Assembly (NCBI GenBank): GCA_944325035.1
Contig: CALUYM010000003.1
Span: 96,543-160,542, forward strand
Direction of reading: 5' to 3'
Source of the DNA: an uncultured Anaeroplasmataceae bacterium
GTDB taxonomy: Bacteria > Bacillota_I > Bacilli_A > Acholeplasmatales > Anaeroplasmataceae
Length of the DNA stretch: 64,000 bases
How positions within the stretch are numbered: the first letter of the stretch is position 1; every line of letters starts with the position of its first letter. The translations under genes and the position numbers were made by a program. Positions 8,791-18,146 of this stretch are shown here, in pieces. The notes under the pieces were generated by a model. It ran no database searches. It was not told where the DNA came from and saw nothing but the letters and a program-made list of their open reading frames with translations.

Positions 8791-10927
8791 TTATATCATC
8801 CGAAATATGTTCATCATGTGCGATTGTATCATTGATAGGATCTCCTGCGGCAGTAGTAGGTTCAACAGCCTTAACTTCTACAACTGTCGTTTCCACTTCA
8901 TCAAGTTTGTTAGGATCACAGACAGGTACTCCATCAACGATAACTGGATCTGCTTTATGTTTTTTATCATACCATAGAAGATGACCAGTTGAATTTATTT
9001 CGTCAATATCAGATTTAGTTAAAGTTTCAATTCGTTTTAAGTATTCTGCAATCGTACATAAAAGACGCTTATTTTCTGTTAAACAAACACGAGCTCTTTC
9101 ATAACATTCTTCAATGATAGCTCTAGTTTCTTGGTCAATTTCTAAAGCTACTTGATCTGAGAAATCTTTTTCTTTTGTGTAATCACGGCCTAAGAAAACA
9201 GAACCAGTAGGTTTTTCATATTGAACAGGTCCTAATTTTGACATACCATATTCTGTAACCATTGCTCTAGCAATCTTAGTTGCTTGTTGGAAATCGTTAG
9301 ATGCACCAGTTGAAACTTCGTTGAACATGATTTCTTCCGCAACACGACCACCTAAATAACCAGTGATACGATCTTTTAAAGAACTCTTAGTTTCAAGATA
9401 AGTCTCCTCTTCTGGTAACATTAAGGCATAACCACCAGCTTGACCACGAGGAATAATTGTAACTTTTTGAACTACGTTTGAATTTTCAAGTTTTAAACCG
9501 ATCACGGCATGACCAGCTTCATGATGAGCAACAGTATTTTTTTCACGAGCAGTCATAACACGGCTTTTCTTTGCTGGTCCCATCATAACACGGTCAGTAG
9601 CTTCATCGATATCAAACTTGTTAATGATTTTACGATTATCACGAGCAGCTAATAATGCAGCTTCATTTAATAAGTTTTCAATATCGGCACCGCTAAATCC
9701 AGGAATACGTTGAGCAATTTCTGAGAATTTAACATCTGATGCAAATTTCTTATTGCGAGCATGTACTTTTAAGATTGCTTCACGACCACGTACATCTGGA
9801 TTAGCAATTGTAATTTGACGGTCAAAACGACCTGGACGTAATAAGGCAGGGTCTAAAACATCTGGACGGTTAGTCGCAGCCATAATGATAATACCTTGAT
9901 TTACGTTGAATCCATCCATTTCAACTAATAATTGGTTTAATGTTTGTTCACGTTCATCATGTCCACCACCAATACCAGCTCCACGTTGACGTCCTACTGC
10001 ATCAATTTCATCGATAAAGATAATACAAGGAGCATTCTCTTTGGCCTCTTTAAATAAATCACGAACACGAGAAGCACCAACTCCGACGAACATTTCTACG
10101 AAGTCAGAACCAGAAATTGAGAAGAATGGAACACCAGCTTCACCAGCCACAGCCTTAGCTAATAATGTTTTACCAGTACCTGGAGAACCACAAAGTAACA
10201 CACCCTTAGGAATACGAGCACCAATTTCTACATATTTTTTCGGATTCTTTAAAAAGTCAACAACTTCAATTAATTCCTCTTTTTCCTCATCACAACCAGC
10301 AACATCATCGAAAGTAACAGTCTTTCCACGAGCCATTTTAGCACGAGACTTAGCAAAATCGAAGGCTTGTTTATTTCCTCCACCCATTTTTGATAGTAAG
10401 AAGAATCCACCGATTAGAATAGCTGCTGGAATTAAGATACTAATTAATGTAGAAATCCATGAGTTATCACTTACGGTAACAATTTGAATACTAACGTTAA
10501 GATCGTTCATTAAATTGTTTAATTGAGTACTAGTTAAAGTTGATTGGAAATAGAAAGTATAAGCAGTTCCATCATAGTTTTCTACTACGCGACCACGAAT
10601 ATCATAGTTATCTAGATTTGAACCACCAAGTGGAGTTGCTTTTACATCGTGGAAAGTAACGGTTAATGGTTTACTAGCATCATATTCGTATTTTTTAAAT
10701 GGAGAGTCATAATAAGTTTTATTATCATAAGTAATAGTTTCATATTCTCCATCACTAATATCAGTCATTGCATTATAATCAATATAAGTATAATTAGCTT
10801 CTGTCATTCTGTTAACTGACCAGAAAATGATAAAAAAAGCTAAGAACAGTACCACAACAATTCCTAAATAGTTGTTCAGCTTTTTCGGTTGTTGTGGATT
10901 TTTATTATTATTGTTGTTTTGGTTCAT
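8780..10927 (-). CDS. ftsH: ATP-dependent zinc metalloprotease FtsH
   Basis: Membrane-bound AAA+ protease for quality control of membrane and short-lived proteins. Order in the 715 residues: Asn/Gln-rich N-terminus, membrane helix at about 20-38, extracytoplasmic domain, second helix at about 158-178, AAA domain with Walker A GSPGTGKT, Walker [15 protein letters not shown] region [20 protein letters not shown], and M41 protease with HEAGHAV zinc motif. A non-conserved acidic C-terminal tail of some 50 residues follows the core. It lies between hpt and rqcP, the order expected in sporulating Bacillota. Confidence 0.98.
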   Translation of the reverse strand: MNQNNNNNKNPQQPKKLNNYLGIVVVLFLAFFIIFWSVNRMTEANYTYIDYNAMTDISDGEYETITYDNKTYYDSPFKKYEYDASKPLTVTFHDVKATPLGGSNLDNYDIRGRVVENYDGTAYTFYFQSTLTSTQLNNLMNDLNVSIQIVTVSDNSWISTLISILIPAAILIGGFFLLSKMGGGNKQAFDFAKSRAKMARGKTVTFDDVAGCDEEKEELIEVVDFLKNPKKYVEIGARIPKGVLLCGSPGTGKTLLAKAVAGEAGVPFFSISGSDFVEMFVGVGASRVRDLFKEAKENAPCIIFIDEIDAVGRQRGAGIGGGHDEREQTLNQLLVEMDGFNVNQGIIIMAATNRPDVLDPALLRPGRFDRQITIANPDVRGREAILKVHARNKKFASDVKFSEIAQRIPGFSGADIENLLNEAALLAARDNRKIINKFDIDEATDRVMMGPAKKSRVMTAREKNTVAHHEAGHAVIGLKLENSNVVQKVTIIPRGQAGGYALMLPEEETYLETKSSLKDRITGYLGGRVAEEIMFNEVSTGASNDFQQATKIARAMVTEYGMSKLGPVQYEKPTGSVFLGRDYTKEKDFSDQVALEIDQETRAIIEECYERARVCLTENKRLLCTIAEYLKRIETLTKSDIDEINSTGHLLWYDKKHKADPVIVDGVPVCDPNKLDEVETTVVEVKAVEPTTAAGDPINDTIAHDEHISDDINEN

Positions 10928-10936
10928 ATAATCCTC

Positions 10937-11473
10937 CTATTCATAAACTTCTTTCTTTAAAACCCCGATAAACGGAAGATTGCGGTAGTATCCATTAAAA
11001 TCTAATCCATACCCTACAACAAATTCTTTTGGAATTGTTGTACCAATATAATCAGCTTCAATGGCAACTTTACGACCCTCAGGTTTATCTAATAGACAAC
11101 AGGTTTTAATCGAATTAGCTTTCTTTTCTTTAAAATATTCGACAATGTTAAGGAGTGTAACTCCGGTATCAATAATGTCGTCAACGATGATGATATCTTT
11201 ACCTTCGATGATACTTTCAACATCTTTTTTAATTGTTATAGCTCCTGTTGATGCCATTCCATCGTAACTAGATACACTCATATAATCAATTGTGATATAA
11301 CCGCTTATATGTTTTACTAAGTCAGACATAAATGGTAAGCATCCTTTTAGTAGCCCAATTACAATCGGTTTTTTTCCTTCATAATCTTTAGAAATTTGTG
11401 CTCCTAAGCGTTTACAAATTTGCTCAATTTCCGAATCACTGATTATGGTTTTTAAAATATCATTTTTCATCAT
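10937..11473 (-). CDS. hpt: Hypoxanthine phosphoribosyltransferase
   Basis: Purine salvage enzyme converting hypoxanthine/guanine plus PRPP to IMP/GMP. Visible are the substrate loop VIGLLKGCLPFM, the SSYDGM segment, and the PRPP-binding IIIVDDIIDTGVTL. Size (about 178 residues) is normal. Several in-frame starts exist: ATGs at 11482, 11473 and 11470. An AGGTG site precedes the latter two, so the start is at 11473 or 11470. The gene overlaps the end of tilS, as in the conserved tilS-hpt-ftsH order. Confidence 0.95.
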   Translation of the reverse strand: MMKNDILKTIISDSEIEQICKRLGAQISKDYEGKKPIVIGLLKGCLPFMSDLVKHISGYITIDYMSVSSYDGMASTGAITIKKDVESIIEGKDIIIVDDIIDTGVTLLNIVEYFKEKKANSIKTCCLLDKPEGRKVAIEADYIGTTIPKEFVVGYGLDFNGYYRNLPFIGVLKKEVYE

Positions 11474-12764
11474 ACACCTCATACACTAAAAATATATCAC
11501 CTTTTTCCTTCATTGCTAGAAGTTTAGCGCTTTTGGCATAGCCAACAACCCATAAGATTTCATTTCCACTTTCTAAAAGAAGAACTTCATCTCTTTTTTC
11601 TTTGGGTAAATGGTAATCCATCAATAGATCTTTAATCTTTTTATGCCCATATGGCATTAAAATTTTATCGCCATTTCGCCTTGTTCTTAGTTGCAAGGGA
11701 TATACTAGGTCATTATAGCATAGATTTATGTAATTTGCATTAGAAGAAGGTAAGTTTTTTGTGAAATAAAAACGCATATTTTTGGTATAAATCACATTAT
11801 TTTGCGTAAGTTGATAAGAAATTTCTTCTCGTATTTGTGCCGGTTCAATGTAGGCATTATCGTAGCGCTTTTTAAAAATATAGTTTTTATTTAATCGAAC
11901 ATCCGCTTGAGGACGGTTATTTAAAAGAATATTATCAAGACTTGTTATCAAATTATAATTTTTATTTAAATCTAAATTTTCTAAATAAAGACTTAAAATA
12001 TCTAATCTTAATGCAATGTCAAAGGTTTTATATGCTTCTAAGACAATTTTATTGTTCCAAGAAGTTAGAAATTCTATACTACTATGTCTAATGTGATTAA
12101 ATGAATTACGTAAGATATTTGAGTAGTTCATTAGATTAGTCAATAAATTTGGATTTTCCGCTTTCATTAAGGGAAGAATATGATGTCTTATTCGATTTCT
12201 CGTAAAATCATCTTGGTTATTAGAACAATCCTCAAAGTATTCTAAATTATGTATTATTTGATATTCTTTAATTTCAGCTTTAGATACACAAAGAAGAGGT
12301 CTAATTAAAATAAGATTATCTTTTTTTAATATAGGATTAATTCCACTATAACCATATAAATTAGAACCCTTAATTAAATTTAGAATAATCGTTTCAGCAT
12401 TATCGTCTTGATGATGAGCTGTTACAATAAAAGGTGTATTTTCCTTTGTTGCAACTTCTTTGAAAAATTGATAACGAGCTTTATGAGCTTGGTCATGAAA
12501 GTTTTCCTTTTTATTTTCTTTTAGATGAAAAACATATAATTTTAAATTAAGTTTATTAGCTAAAACATAAGCCATTTTTTCTTCATGTTCGGATTCTAGC
12601 CGATGTTTATGATTGACATGGGCTAAGATAACTTCATATTTGAGTTTGAGAAGAATATCTAATAAAACTCTTGAATCAACTCCATATGAAAAAGCCAAAA
12701 TAACTTTTGAACCCGGTTTTAGTGTTTCATTTTCTAAGATAAATTTGTGAACTTTTTCAAGCAT
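11460..12764 (-). CDS. tilS: tRNA(Ile)-lysidine synthetase TilS
   Basis: Converts C34 of tRNA-Ile(CAU) to lysidine so that AUA is read as isoleucine. The N-terminal PP-loop ATPase has AFSYGVDSRVLL where many homologues have SGGxDS, so one Gly is Tyr; the other P-loop residues are kept. AHVNHKHR and TAHHQDDNAETIILNLIKG, typical of TilS, follow, and the C-terminal substrate domain has RTRRNGDKILMPYGHKKIKDLL. Length 434. The start has TAGGTGG upstream. It lies between spoIIE and hpt. Confidence 0.93.
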   Translation of the reverse strand: MLEKVHKFILENETLKPGSKVILAFSYGVDSRVLLDILLKLKYEVILAHVNHKHRLESEHEEKMAYVLANKLNLKLYVFHLKENKKENFHDQAHKARYQFFKEVATKENTPFIVTAHHQDDNAETIILNLIKGSNLYGYSGINPILKKDNLILIRPLLCVSKAEIKEYQIIHNLEYFEDCSNNQDDFTRNRIRHHILPLMKAENPNLLTNLMNYSNILRNSFNHIRHSSIEFLTSWNNKIVLEAYKTFDIALRLDILSLYLENLDLNKNYNLITSLDNILLNNRPQADVRLNKNYIFKKRYDNAYIEPAQIREEISYQLTQNNVIYTKNMRFYFTKNLPSSNANYINLCYNDLVYPLQLRTRRNGDKILMPYGHKKIKDLLMDYHLPKEKRDEVLLLESGNEILWVVGYAKSAKLLAMKEKGDIFLVYEVYDEK

Positions 12765-12812
12765 TTTACCACCTACAATTTGTCATAATCTTATCATACT
12801 TAGTAATTTTTT

Positions 12813-14714
12813 TCAATTAATGGGCATAAGCTTAATCGCAATAATAGATATATCATCTTTTAAATTACACTTAGACTCATCATATATAAATTTTGCCAAC
12901 TCATAAACTATTTTGTTAGCATCTTTGTGACTAATGGCTTTAATATAATCGGTTACATTTTTTATATCTGTAACTTCACTTAAACCATCAGATGCTAAGA
13001 TAATCGTATCACCTAAATTAAGGTTTAAAATATGACTAGTCATATCACCAGACATTTCTAGTGGAAGTGTATCTGTTTTATATATCAATAGCTTATTTTT
13101 GGCAATTTGATAAGTATTACTAGATGCTACTTTATATAATGAAGCTGTTAATTTATCTTTTACAATATGAATAAAATCAAGTGTACCATAAGTATCGTTA
13201 TAACCTGCAATTTCATAGATATGTTTTAAGTGTTTCATTAAAGACTCATCATCCATTCCTAAATCAATTAAAGCTTCTAATTTTTTTAATAAGTTTTTAG
13301 AGGCTTCAAAAGCTTTAAGCCCACTTCCCATTCCATCTGATAGAGCAAAGTAGATATCACTTTTGAATTCTTTGATTAAAATATTATCTCCGGAAATGTA
13401 GATATTTCCTTTAGCCAAAACAATAGAATCAAAACTGACTTTAAATTTTGGTTTTGGCTCTAATGAGAAGCTATTGTTTTCTTTCTTTAAAATAACAGGT
13501 TTAGCTAAGAGTTTATTAAGCCTAAAATTCAACAAATTTAATGCGATATAATCTTCTTTAAATTGAAATTTGAAACTGATACTTCCACGACTTTGATTTT
13601 CAATCGTTTCTAAATGATAGCTTGATTTTTTGAAAAAAGATATTAGCTTTTCCGTTAAAACATCATGTTTCTTGGTATGATCAATCAAAAGACTTAAGTT
13701 TTTGTTTTCTCTTATTTCTAAGAAATTAAGTTTAACTCTTTCATCCATCATTGCCCGATATTCGCAGTTATCCACGAACTCTTTGAAGTTTTGACTTATT
13801 TTCATATTAGAAGTTGATTGATACATTAAGTATTGATATAAATAAAGTCGATTTTTTTTAAAGCAAACCGATTTATTGTTACAATTGGTGCAAAATGTCT
13901 TGATTAGTTCTTTAATATTATTATCAATTGCTTCATAATTTGTTTTATCATCTCTTAGTTTTTCTAGATAATTTAAATATGAATTAGGATTAGTTTTAAC
14001 TTCAGGAAGTGTTTCAATAGTTATGAAATTAATAATTGGATAAATTAAAGCGAGGATAAATAAAATATTTAATTGATAAAAATAACTTATAAAAAAAGAA
14101 ATTAAAACAAAAAAAGGAAATGGACGTTTTAAAAAATTGAGTGCGGTTATTTCTAAAATAATTATCATTTCTAAAATGGGAATTTTAAAATTAAAAAATA
14201 TTAAAAAAATAGGAATTACTAATTGAATTGGATTAGTAATAGTTGAGGCAATAAGTAAGGATATAATAAGTTTATCATGAGAGAAGAATAAAAAACCAAG
14301 ACTAATGCCTAATAAAATAGGTTTAAAAATTCTTTCGTCTTTTATATTATTATTTAAATAAAATAAAAGTGGTAAAAGAATAGTTGTAAGAATTAGGCTT
14401 GTAATAAAATTACTTACATTATCAGTTTTAAAAAAAATGGCTAAGATTAAAAAGAATGTAGTAAAATAATTGATAGTTATTCTGTATTTGTTGGTTTTTA
14501 GAAAAAATGTTAGAAGAGTAAATAAAAGAAAACAAACATAAGGAATAAAAAGATTTAAATAAATACTACTAGGAATAAAGATTAATCCAAAAAGTGGATT
14601 AATTGATACCGATACAAAAGTAAATAAAGTAAAAATACTATATGAGAATTTATTATTAAAAAAAGTTAAACTCAAAATAAAGATAAAAACAACTTGATTA
14701 AGACGTATTTTCAT
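12813..14714 (-). CDS. spoIIE: Stage II sporulation protein E (SpoIIE), PP2C phosphatase
   Basis: In Bacillus SpoIIE dephosphorylates SpoIIAA in the forespore and so activates sigma-F, and binds FtsZ at the polar septum. The N-terminal half is very hydrophobic (about ten helices to residue 225). A middle region carries a Cys cluster (TFCTNCNNKSVCFKK), and the C-terminal PP2C domain has ALSDGMGSGLKAFEAS, TLDFIHI and ILASDGLSEVTD. At 633 residues it is shorter than the Bacillus protein (about 830). The start at 14714 has GAGGTG six bases upstream. The neighbours tilS and hpt confirm the call. Confidence 0.93.
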   Translation of the reverse strand: MKIRLNQVVFIFILSLTFFNNKFSYSIFTLFTFVSVSINPLFGLIFIPSSIYLNLFIPYVCFLLFTLLTFFLKTNKYRITINYFTTFFLILAIFFKTDNVSNFITSLILTTILLPLLFYLNNNIKDERIFKPILLGISLGFLFFSHDKLIISLLIASTITNPIQLVIPIFLIFFNFKIPILEMIIILEITALNFLKRPFPFFVLISFFISYFYQLNILFILALIYPIINFITIETLPEVKTNPNSYLNYLEKLRDDKTNYEAIDNNIKELIKTFCTNCNNKSVCFKKNRLYLYQYLMYQSTSNMKISQNFKEFVDNCEYRAMMDERVKLNFLEIRENKNLSLLIDHTKKHDVLTEKLISFFKKSSYHLETIENQSRGSISFKFQFKEDYIALNLLNFRLNKLLAKPVILKKENNSFSLEPKPKFKVSFDSIVLAKGNIYISGDNILIKEFKSDIYFALSDGMGSGLKAFEASKNLLKKLEALIDLGMDDESLMKHLKHIYEIAGYNDTYGTLDFIHIVKDKLTASLYKVASSNTYQIAKNKLLIYKTDTLPLEMSGDMTSHILNLNLGDTIILASDGLSEVTDIKNVTDYIKAISHKDANKIVYELAKFIYDESKCNLKDDISIIAIKLMPIN

Positions 14715-14872
14715 AGCAATCACCTCGTATACTATATCAAAAAATTAAATAAGAATTTGTCATATTAAAGATTAAATAAAAAGCATATGATTTGGTGTAG
14801 ATTTATGCTAAAAAACTTGCAATAAAAATAATACTTTGTTATTATTATTGAATAGAAAATGAGGTTTTAAAA

Positions 14873-15433
14873 ATGCATTTAATTTTAGCAAGCGGTTCTT
14901 TACGCCGAAAAGAAATATTAGAAGAATTTAAGATTAATTTTGAGGTTATTGTTCCAAACATTGATGAATCAATGGATGATATGAAAACACCATATGAAAA
15001 TGTAAAGATGGTTGCACTGAAGAAAGCTAAGTCTGTTAAGGAAAATCATAATGATTCAGTGGTTTTAGCATGTGATACAGTAGTAGTACTTGATGGAAAA
15101 ATATATGGAAAACCAAAGTCAAGAAGTGATGCTTACGAAATGCTAAGTAAATTTAGTAATAAGACACATGAAGTTATTTCAGGAGTAGCAATTTTAGCTA
15201 ATGGGTATGAAAGTAATTTTTATACAGTTTCTTATGTAACTTTTAAGGAATTAACAGACGAACAAATCAATAAATACCTGGATACAGATGAACCATATGA
15301 TAAAGCTGGTTCTTATGCAATTCAAGGAAAAGGACGAGATTTAATTAAAGGGTATAGTGGAAGTTTATATAATATAATTGGACTTCCGATTGAAGATGTA
15401 AAATTAAAACTAGATGAAATATTGGGTGATTAG
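14873..15433 (+). CDS. maf: Maf-type nucleotide pyrophosphatase
   Basis: House-cleaning enzyme hydrolysing dTTP/UTP and modified pyrimidine nucleotides. The N-terminal LILASGSLRRKEIL is the classic Maf signature; VVLACDTVVVLDGKIYGKPKS and DKAGSYAIQGKG hold the catalytic Asp and substrate-binding residues. Length 186 is typical. A GAGG site precedes the ATG. It heads a tightly packed plus-strand run with dusB and a phosphoesterase. Confidence 0.95.
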   Translation: MHLILASGSLRRKEILEEFKINFEVIVPNIDESMDDMKTPYENVKMVALKKAKSVKENHNDSVVLACDTVVVLDGKIYGKPKSRSDAYEMLSKFSNKTHEVISGVAILANGYESNFYTVSYVTFKELTDEQINKYLDTDEPYDKAGSYAIQGKGRDLIKGYSGSLYNIIGLPIEDVKLKLDEILGD

Positions 15434-16414
15434 ATGAAGTGGAATATTGGCAATGTTGAAATAGAAAACCAAGTTGTTTTAGCACCGATGGCGGGAGTTA
15501 CAAATGAGGCATTTCGTCATATTTGTAAGCAGATGAATGCTGGACTTGTTGTTTGTGAAATGATAAGTGATAAGGCACTATCGTTTAATAATGAAAAAAC
15601 CATTAAGATGACAAAGGTATCAGAAGAAGAACATCCTATGTCAATTCAAATTTTTGGAGCTGATGTAGAGTCGTTAGTTTATGCAGCCAAGTGGATTGAA
15701 CAAAACACAACAGCTGACATTATTGATATTAATATGGGATGTCCGGTTAATAAAGTTGCAAAAAGAGCTCAAGCTGGTTCAAGTTTATTAAAAGATCCAG
15801 AAAAAGTATATGAAATTACAAAAGCTGTTGTAGAAGCTGTTAAACTACCTGTTACAGTAAAAATCCGTTTAGGATGGGATTCAGATAGTATAAACGCTGT
15901 TACTAATGCTAAGATGATTGAAAAAGCTGGTGCGAAGGCGATTACAGTTCATGGTAGAACTAGAGCTCAAATGTATAGTGGAAAAGCTGACTTAGATGAA
16001 ATTAAAAAAGTTGTAGAAGCTGTTAAAATTCCTGTTATTGCAAATGGGGATATTGTTGATTATAAGACAGCTAAACATATGTTAGATTATACCAAGGCTC
16101 AAGCTATTATGATTGGTCGTGGATGTTTAGGAAATCCCTGGATATTTAAAGAAGTTACAGCTTATTTAGAAGATGGAACTATCATACCTCGTCCAACTAA
16201 AAAAGATATCTATGATATGATAATTAAACAATATGAATTATTGCTTGAATTAAAAGGTAGTCATTTAGCAATGCTTGAAATGAGAAGCCATATCGGTTGG
16301 TATTTAAAAGGAATCCCATTTGCATCTAGTGTTAAAAATGCTTGTAATTTAGAACATGATTTTGAGAAAGTAAAAGCTATTTTAAAGGAGTTCTTATTAA
16401 GTGATATGGCTTAG
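15434..16414 (+). CDS. dusB: tRNA-dihydrouridine synthase DusB
   Basis: FMN enzyme reducing uridines in the tRNA D-loop. Motifs in order: VLAPMAGVTNEAFR, DINMGCPVNKV with the catalytic Cys, VKIRLGWD, VHGRTRAQMYSGKAD, and VIANGDIVDY followed by IMIGRGCLGNPW for phosphate binding. Length 326 matches the DusB group common in Bacillota. It begins immediately after the maf stop and overlaps the next gene by 14 bases. Confidence 0.94.
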   Translation: MKWNIGNVEIENQVVLAPMAGVTNEAFRHICKQMNAGLVVCEMISDKALSFNNEKTIKMTKVSEEEHPMSIQIFGADVESLVYAAKWIEQNTTADIIDINMGCPVNKVAKRAQAGSSLLKDPEKVYEITKAVVEAVKLPVTVKIRLGWDSDSINAVTNAKMIEKAGAKAITVHGRTRAQMYSGKADLDEIKKVVEAVKIPVIANGDIVDYKTAKHMLDYTKAQAIMIGRGCLGNPWIFKEVTAYLEDGTIIPRPTKKDIYDMIIKQYELLLELKGSHLAMLEMRSHIGWYLKGIPFASSVKNACNLEHDFEKVKAILKEFLLSDMA

Positions 16415-17171
16415 TCTAGGAACGTTTTTAGGAGTAATAATTATCATTTTTTTATTCTTAAATATCAATTGGATTCAAGTGGAAGTTTTCACAGATAGAG
16501 TTAATTTGAATAATGAAGAAAGAATTGTATTATTATCAGACTTGCATTCAAAAGAGTTTGGTAAGAATAATTTTCGTTTAATAAAAAAAATTTCAAAACA
16601 AAAACCAACTCGGATTTTAATGGTTGGTGATATGATTGATAGTGAAAAAGATAATATGAAAATATCTTTAAATTTGGTCGAAAAACTTTTAACGTTTGCT
16701 CCAGTGTATTTTTCTCCTGGAAATCATGAAAGAAGAATGCCTAGAGATTTTTATAATAGATATTTGGATGATTTGACTAATATTGGTGCTAAGGTATTAA
16801 AAGATAAAGTAATAAAACATAATGGATTAAAGATTGTCGGTGTTGAGTCTAAGATTAATAAATATGAACAGCGCCGCATATTAGAAAGTTTGGCTGGTTT
16901 TGAATTTAGTATCATTTTAAATCATGAACCGGAATTATTTAAAAATGTTTCATTTAATGGCATAATGTTTTCAGGACATGCTCACGGAGGGCAAGTTAGA
17001 ATTTTTGGTAAAGGCTTATATGCCTTTGGTCAGGGGTATTTTCCTAAATATACCAGCGGAAAATATATTGATAAAAACAAGACTATGTATGTTTCACGTG
17101 GTTTAGGTGGAAAGGAATGTCCCATTCGAATTTTTAATCGTCCCCATATAGTGGTGGTTAAACTTAAGTAA
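16401..17171 (+). CDS. Membrane-anchored metallophosphoesterase (YkuE/YaeI-like)
   Basis: A 256-residue calcineurin-like phosphoesterase. An N-terminal helix (LGTFLGVIIIIFLFLNINW) anchors it in the membrane. Metal-binding motifs follow in order: LLSDLHSKEFG (D-x-H), VGDMIDSE (GD), SPGNHERR (GNHE), ILNHEPELF and FSGHAHGGQVR (GHxH). Relatives such as YkuE are surface-exposed or lipid-A-like diphosphatases; the substrate here is unknown. Translation probably begins at the GTG at 16401, ten bases after an AAAGGAG site inside dusB. Confidence 0.88.
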   Translation: MIWLSLGTFLGVIIIIFLFLNINWIQVEVFTDRVNLNNEERIVLLSDLHSKEFGKNNFRLIKKISKQKPTRILMVGDMIDSEKDNMKISLNLVEKLLTFAPVYFSPGNHERRMPRDFYNRYLDDLTNIGAKVLKDKVIKHNGLKIVGVESKINKYEQRRILESLAGFEFSIILNHEPELFKNVSFNGIMFSGHAHGGQVRIFGKGLYAFGQGYFPKYTSGKYIDKNKTMYVSRGLGGKECPIRIFNRPHIVVVKLK

Positions 17172-17186
17172 AGGAATGATTAATTT

Positions 17187-18086
17187 ATGTATCAATTACA
17201 TCATTTAAAAGGTAATACATATTATATCGACGGACCAACCAATTGTGGTGTTTATAAAATAAATGAAACTGATTGTGTTTTAATCGATTGTGCTACAGCG
17301 AAAGAAGCTCCACAAATTGATGGTGTCTTAATGCAAAACGGATTAATTCCTAAGTATATTGTTCTGTCCCACTCTCATGCTGATCATAGTGGAGCTAGTC
17401 AATATTTTATGAAAAAGTATTCATCAATATTAATTGCCTCTAAAATTGAACGCGCTTTTTTACGTGATTCAAAATTAGATATTGGATTTTTATATGGTGG
17501 TTATCCTTTAGATGAATATGATGGTGCTTTAATGCATATTGATGACAACAGAGAAATTTATTCCCTGGATTACATTCCAAAAGGGCTTCAAAGTTTTAAA
17601 TTACCAGGACATCATTATGGAATGATTGGGATTAAAACAAGTGATGATGTTTATTTTGTGGCGGATACCCTTGGTTCGAAGGATTTAATTGATAAACAAC
17701 ATATCCTTCTTATCTTTGATGTCAAAGGATATTTAAGTTCTCTTGATTATGTTGAAAACTTAGATGGAAAAATTGTCGTACCATCGCATAGTGATGTAAC
17801 GGTAAATATTAAAGAAGTTGTAGCATTTAATCGAACTAAGATCAAAGAAATTATGGATGTTTTATTAGATTTTTTGTCTGAGGAGCATAATTGTATTGAA
17901 TGTACACAACATATCTTTGAGCATTATAATTTGCATATATCTTATAATAAGTATATGTTGATATTATCAACAGTTAGAAGTTATCTATCTTATTTATCAA
18001 ATGAAAAGAAAATTATAAATTATTTCAAAGATAATCGTTTAGTTTTTAAAAACTCTAATCAAGCTATTAATAAACTATCAACTTAA
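17187..18086 (+). CDS. MBL-fold metallo-hydrolase
   Basis: A 299-residue metallo-beta-lactamase fold protein. The zinc motif is LSHSHADHSGASQYF (HxHxDH), with LPGHHYGMIGI (His), FVADTLG (Asp) and PSHSD (His) supplying the remaining ligands. The C-terminal third (about 215-299) is a helical extension without recognisable motifs. The family includes glyoxalase-II-like and lactonase enzymes; no substrate can be read. It has an AAAGGAATG ribosome site and follows the phosphoesterase by 15 bases. Confidence 0.85.
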   Translation: MYQLHHLKGNTYYIDGPTNCGVYKINETDCVLIDCATAKEAPQIDGVLMQNGLIPKYIVLSHSHADHSGASQYFMKKYSSILIASKIERAFLRDSKLDIGFLYGGYPLDEYDGALMHIDDNREIYSLDYIPKGLQSFKLPGHHYGMIGIKTSDDVYFVADTLGSKDLIDKQHILLIFDVKGYLSSLDYVENLDGKIVVPSHSDVTVNIKEVVAFNRTKIKEIMDVLLDFLSEEHNCIECTQHIFEHYNLHISYNKYMLILSTVRSYLSYLSNEKKIINYFKDNRLVFKNSNQAINKLST

Positions 18087-18146
18087 CAATTTAACTTTAA
18101 TAATAAATAGTGTATAATGAATTAAGTATAAACCCTGGAGGTATCT

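Noticed and set aside
10041..10487. Plus-strand ORF inside ftsH
   Set aside because: It lies wholly within the conserved AAA domain of ftsH on the other strand and shows no ribosome site.
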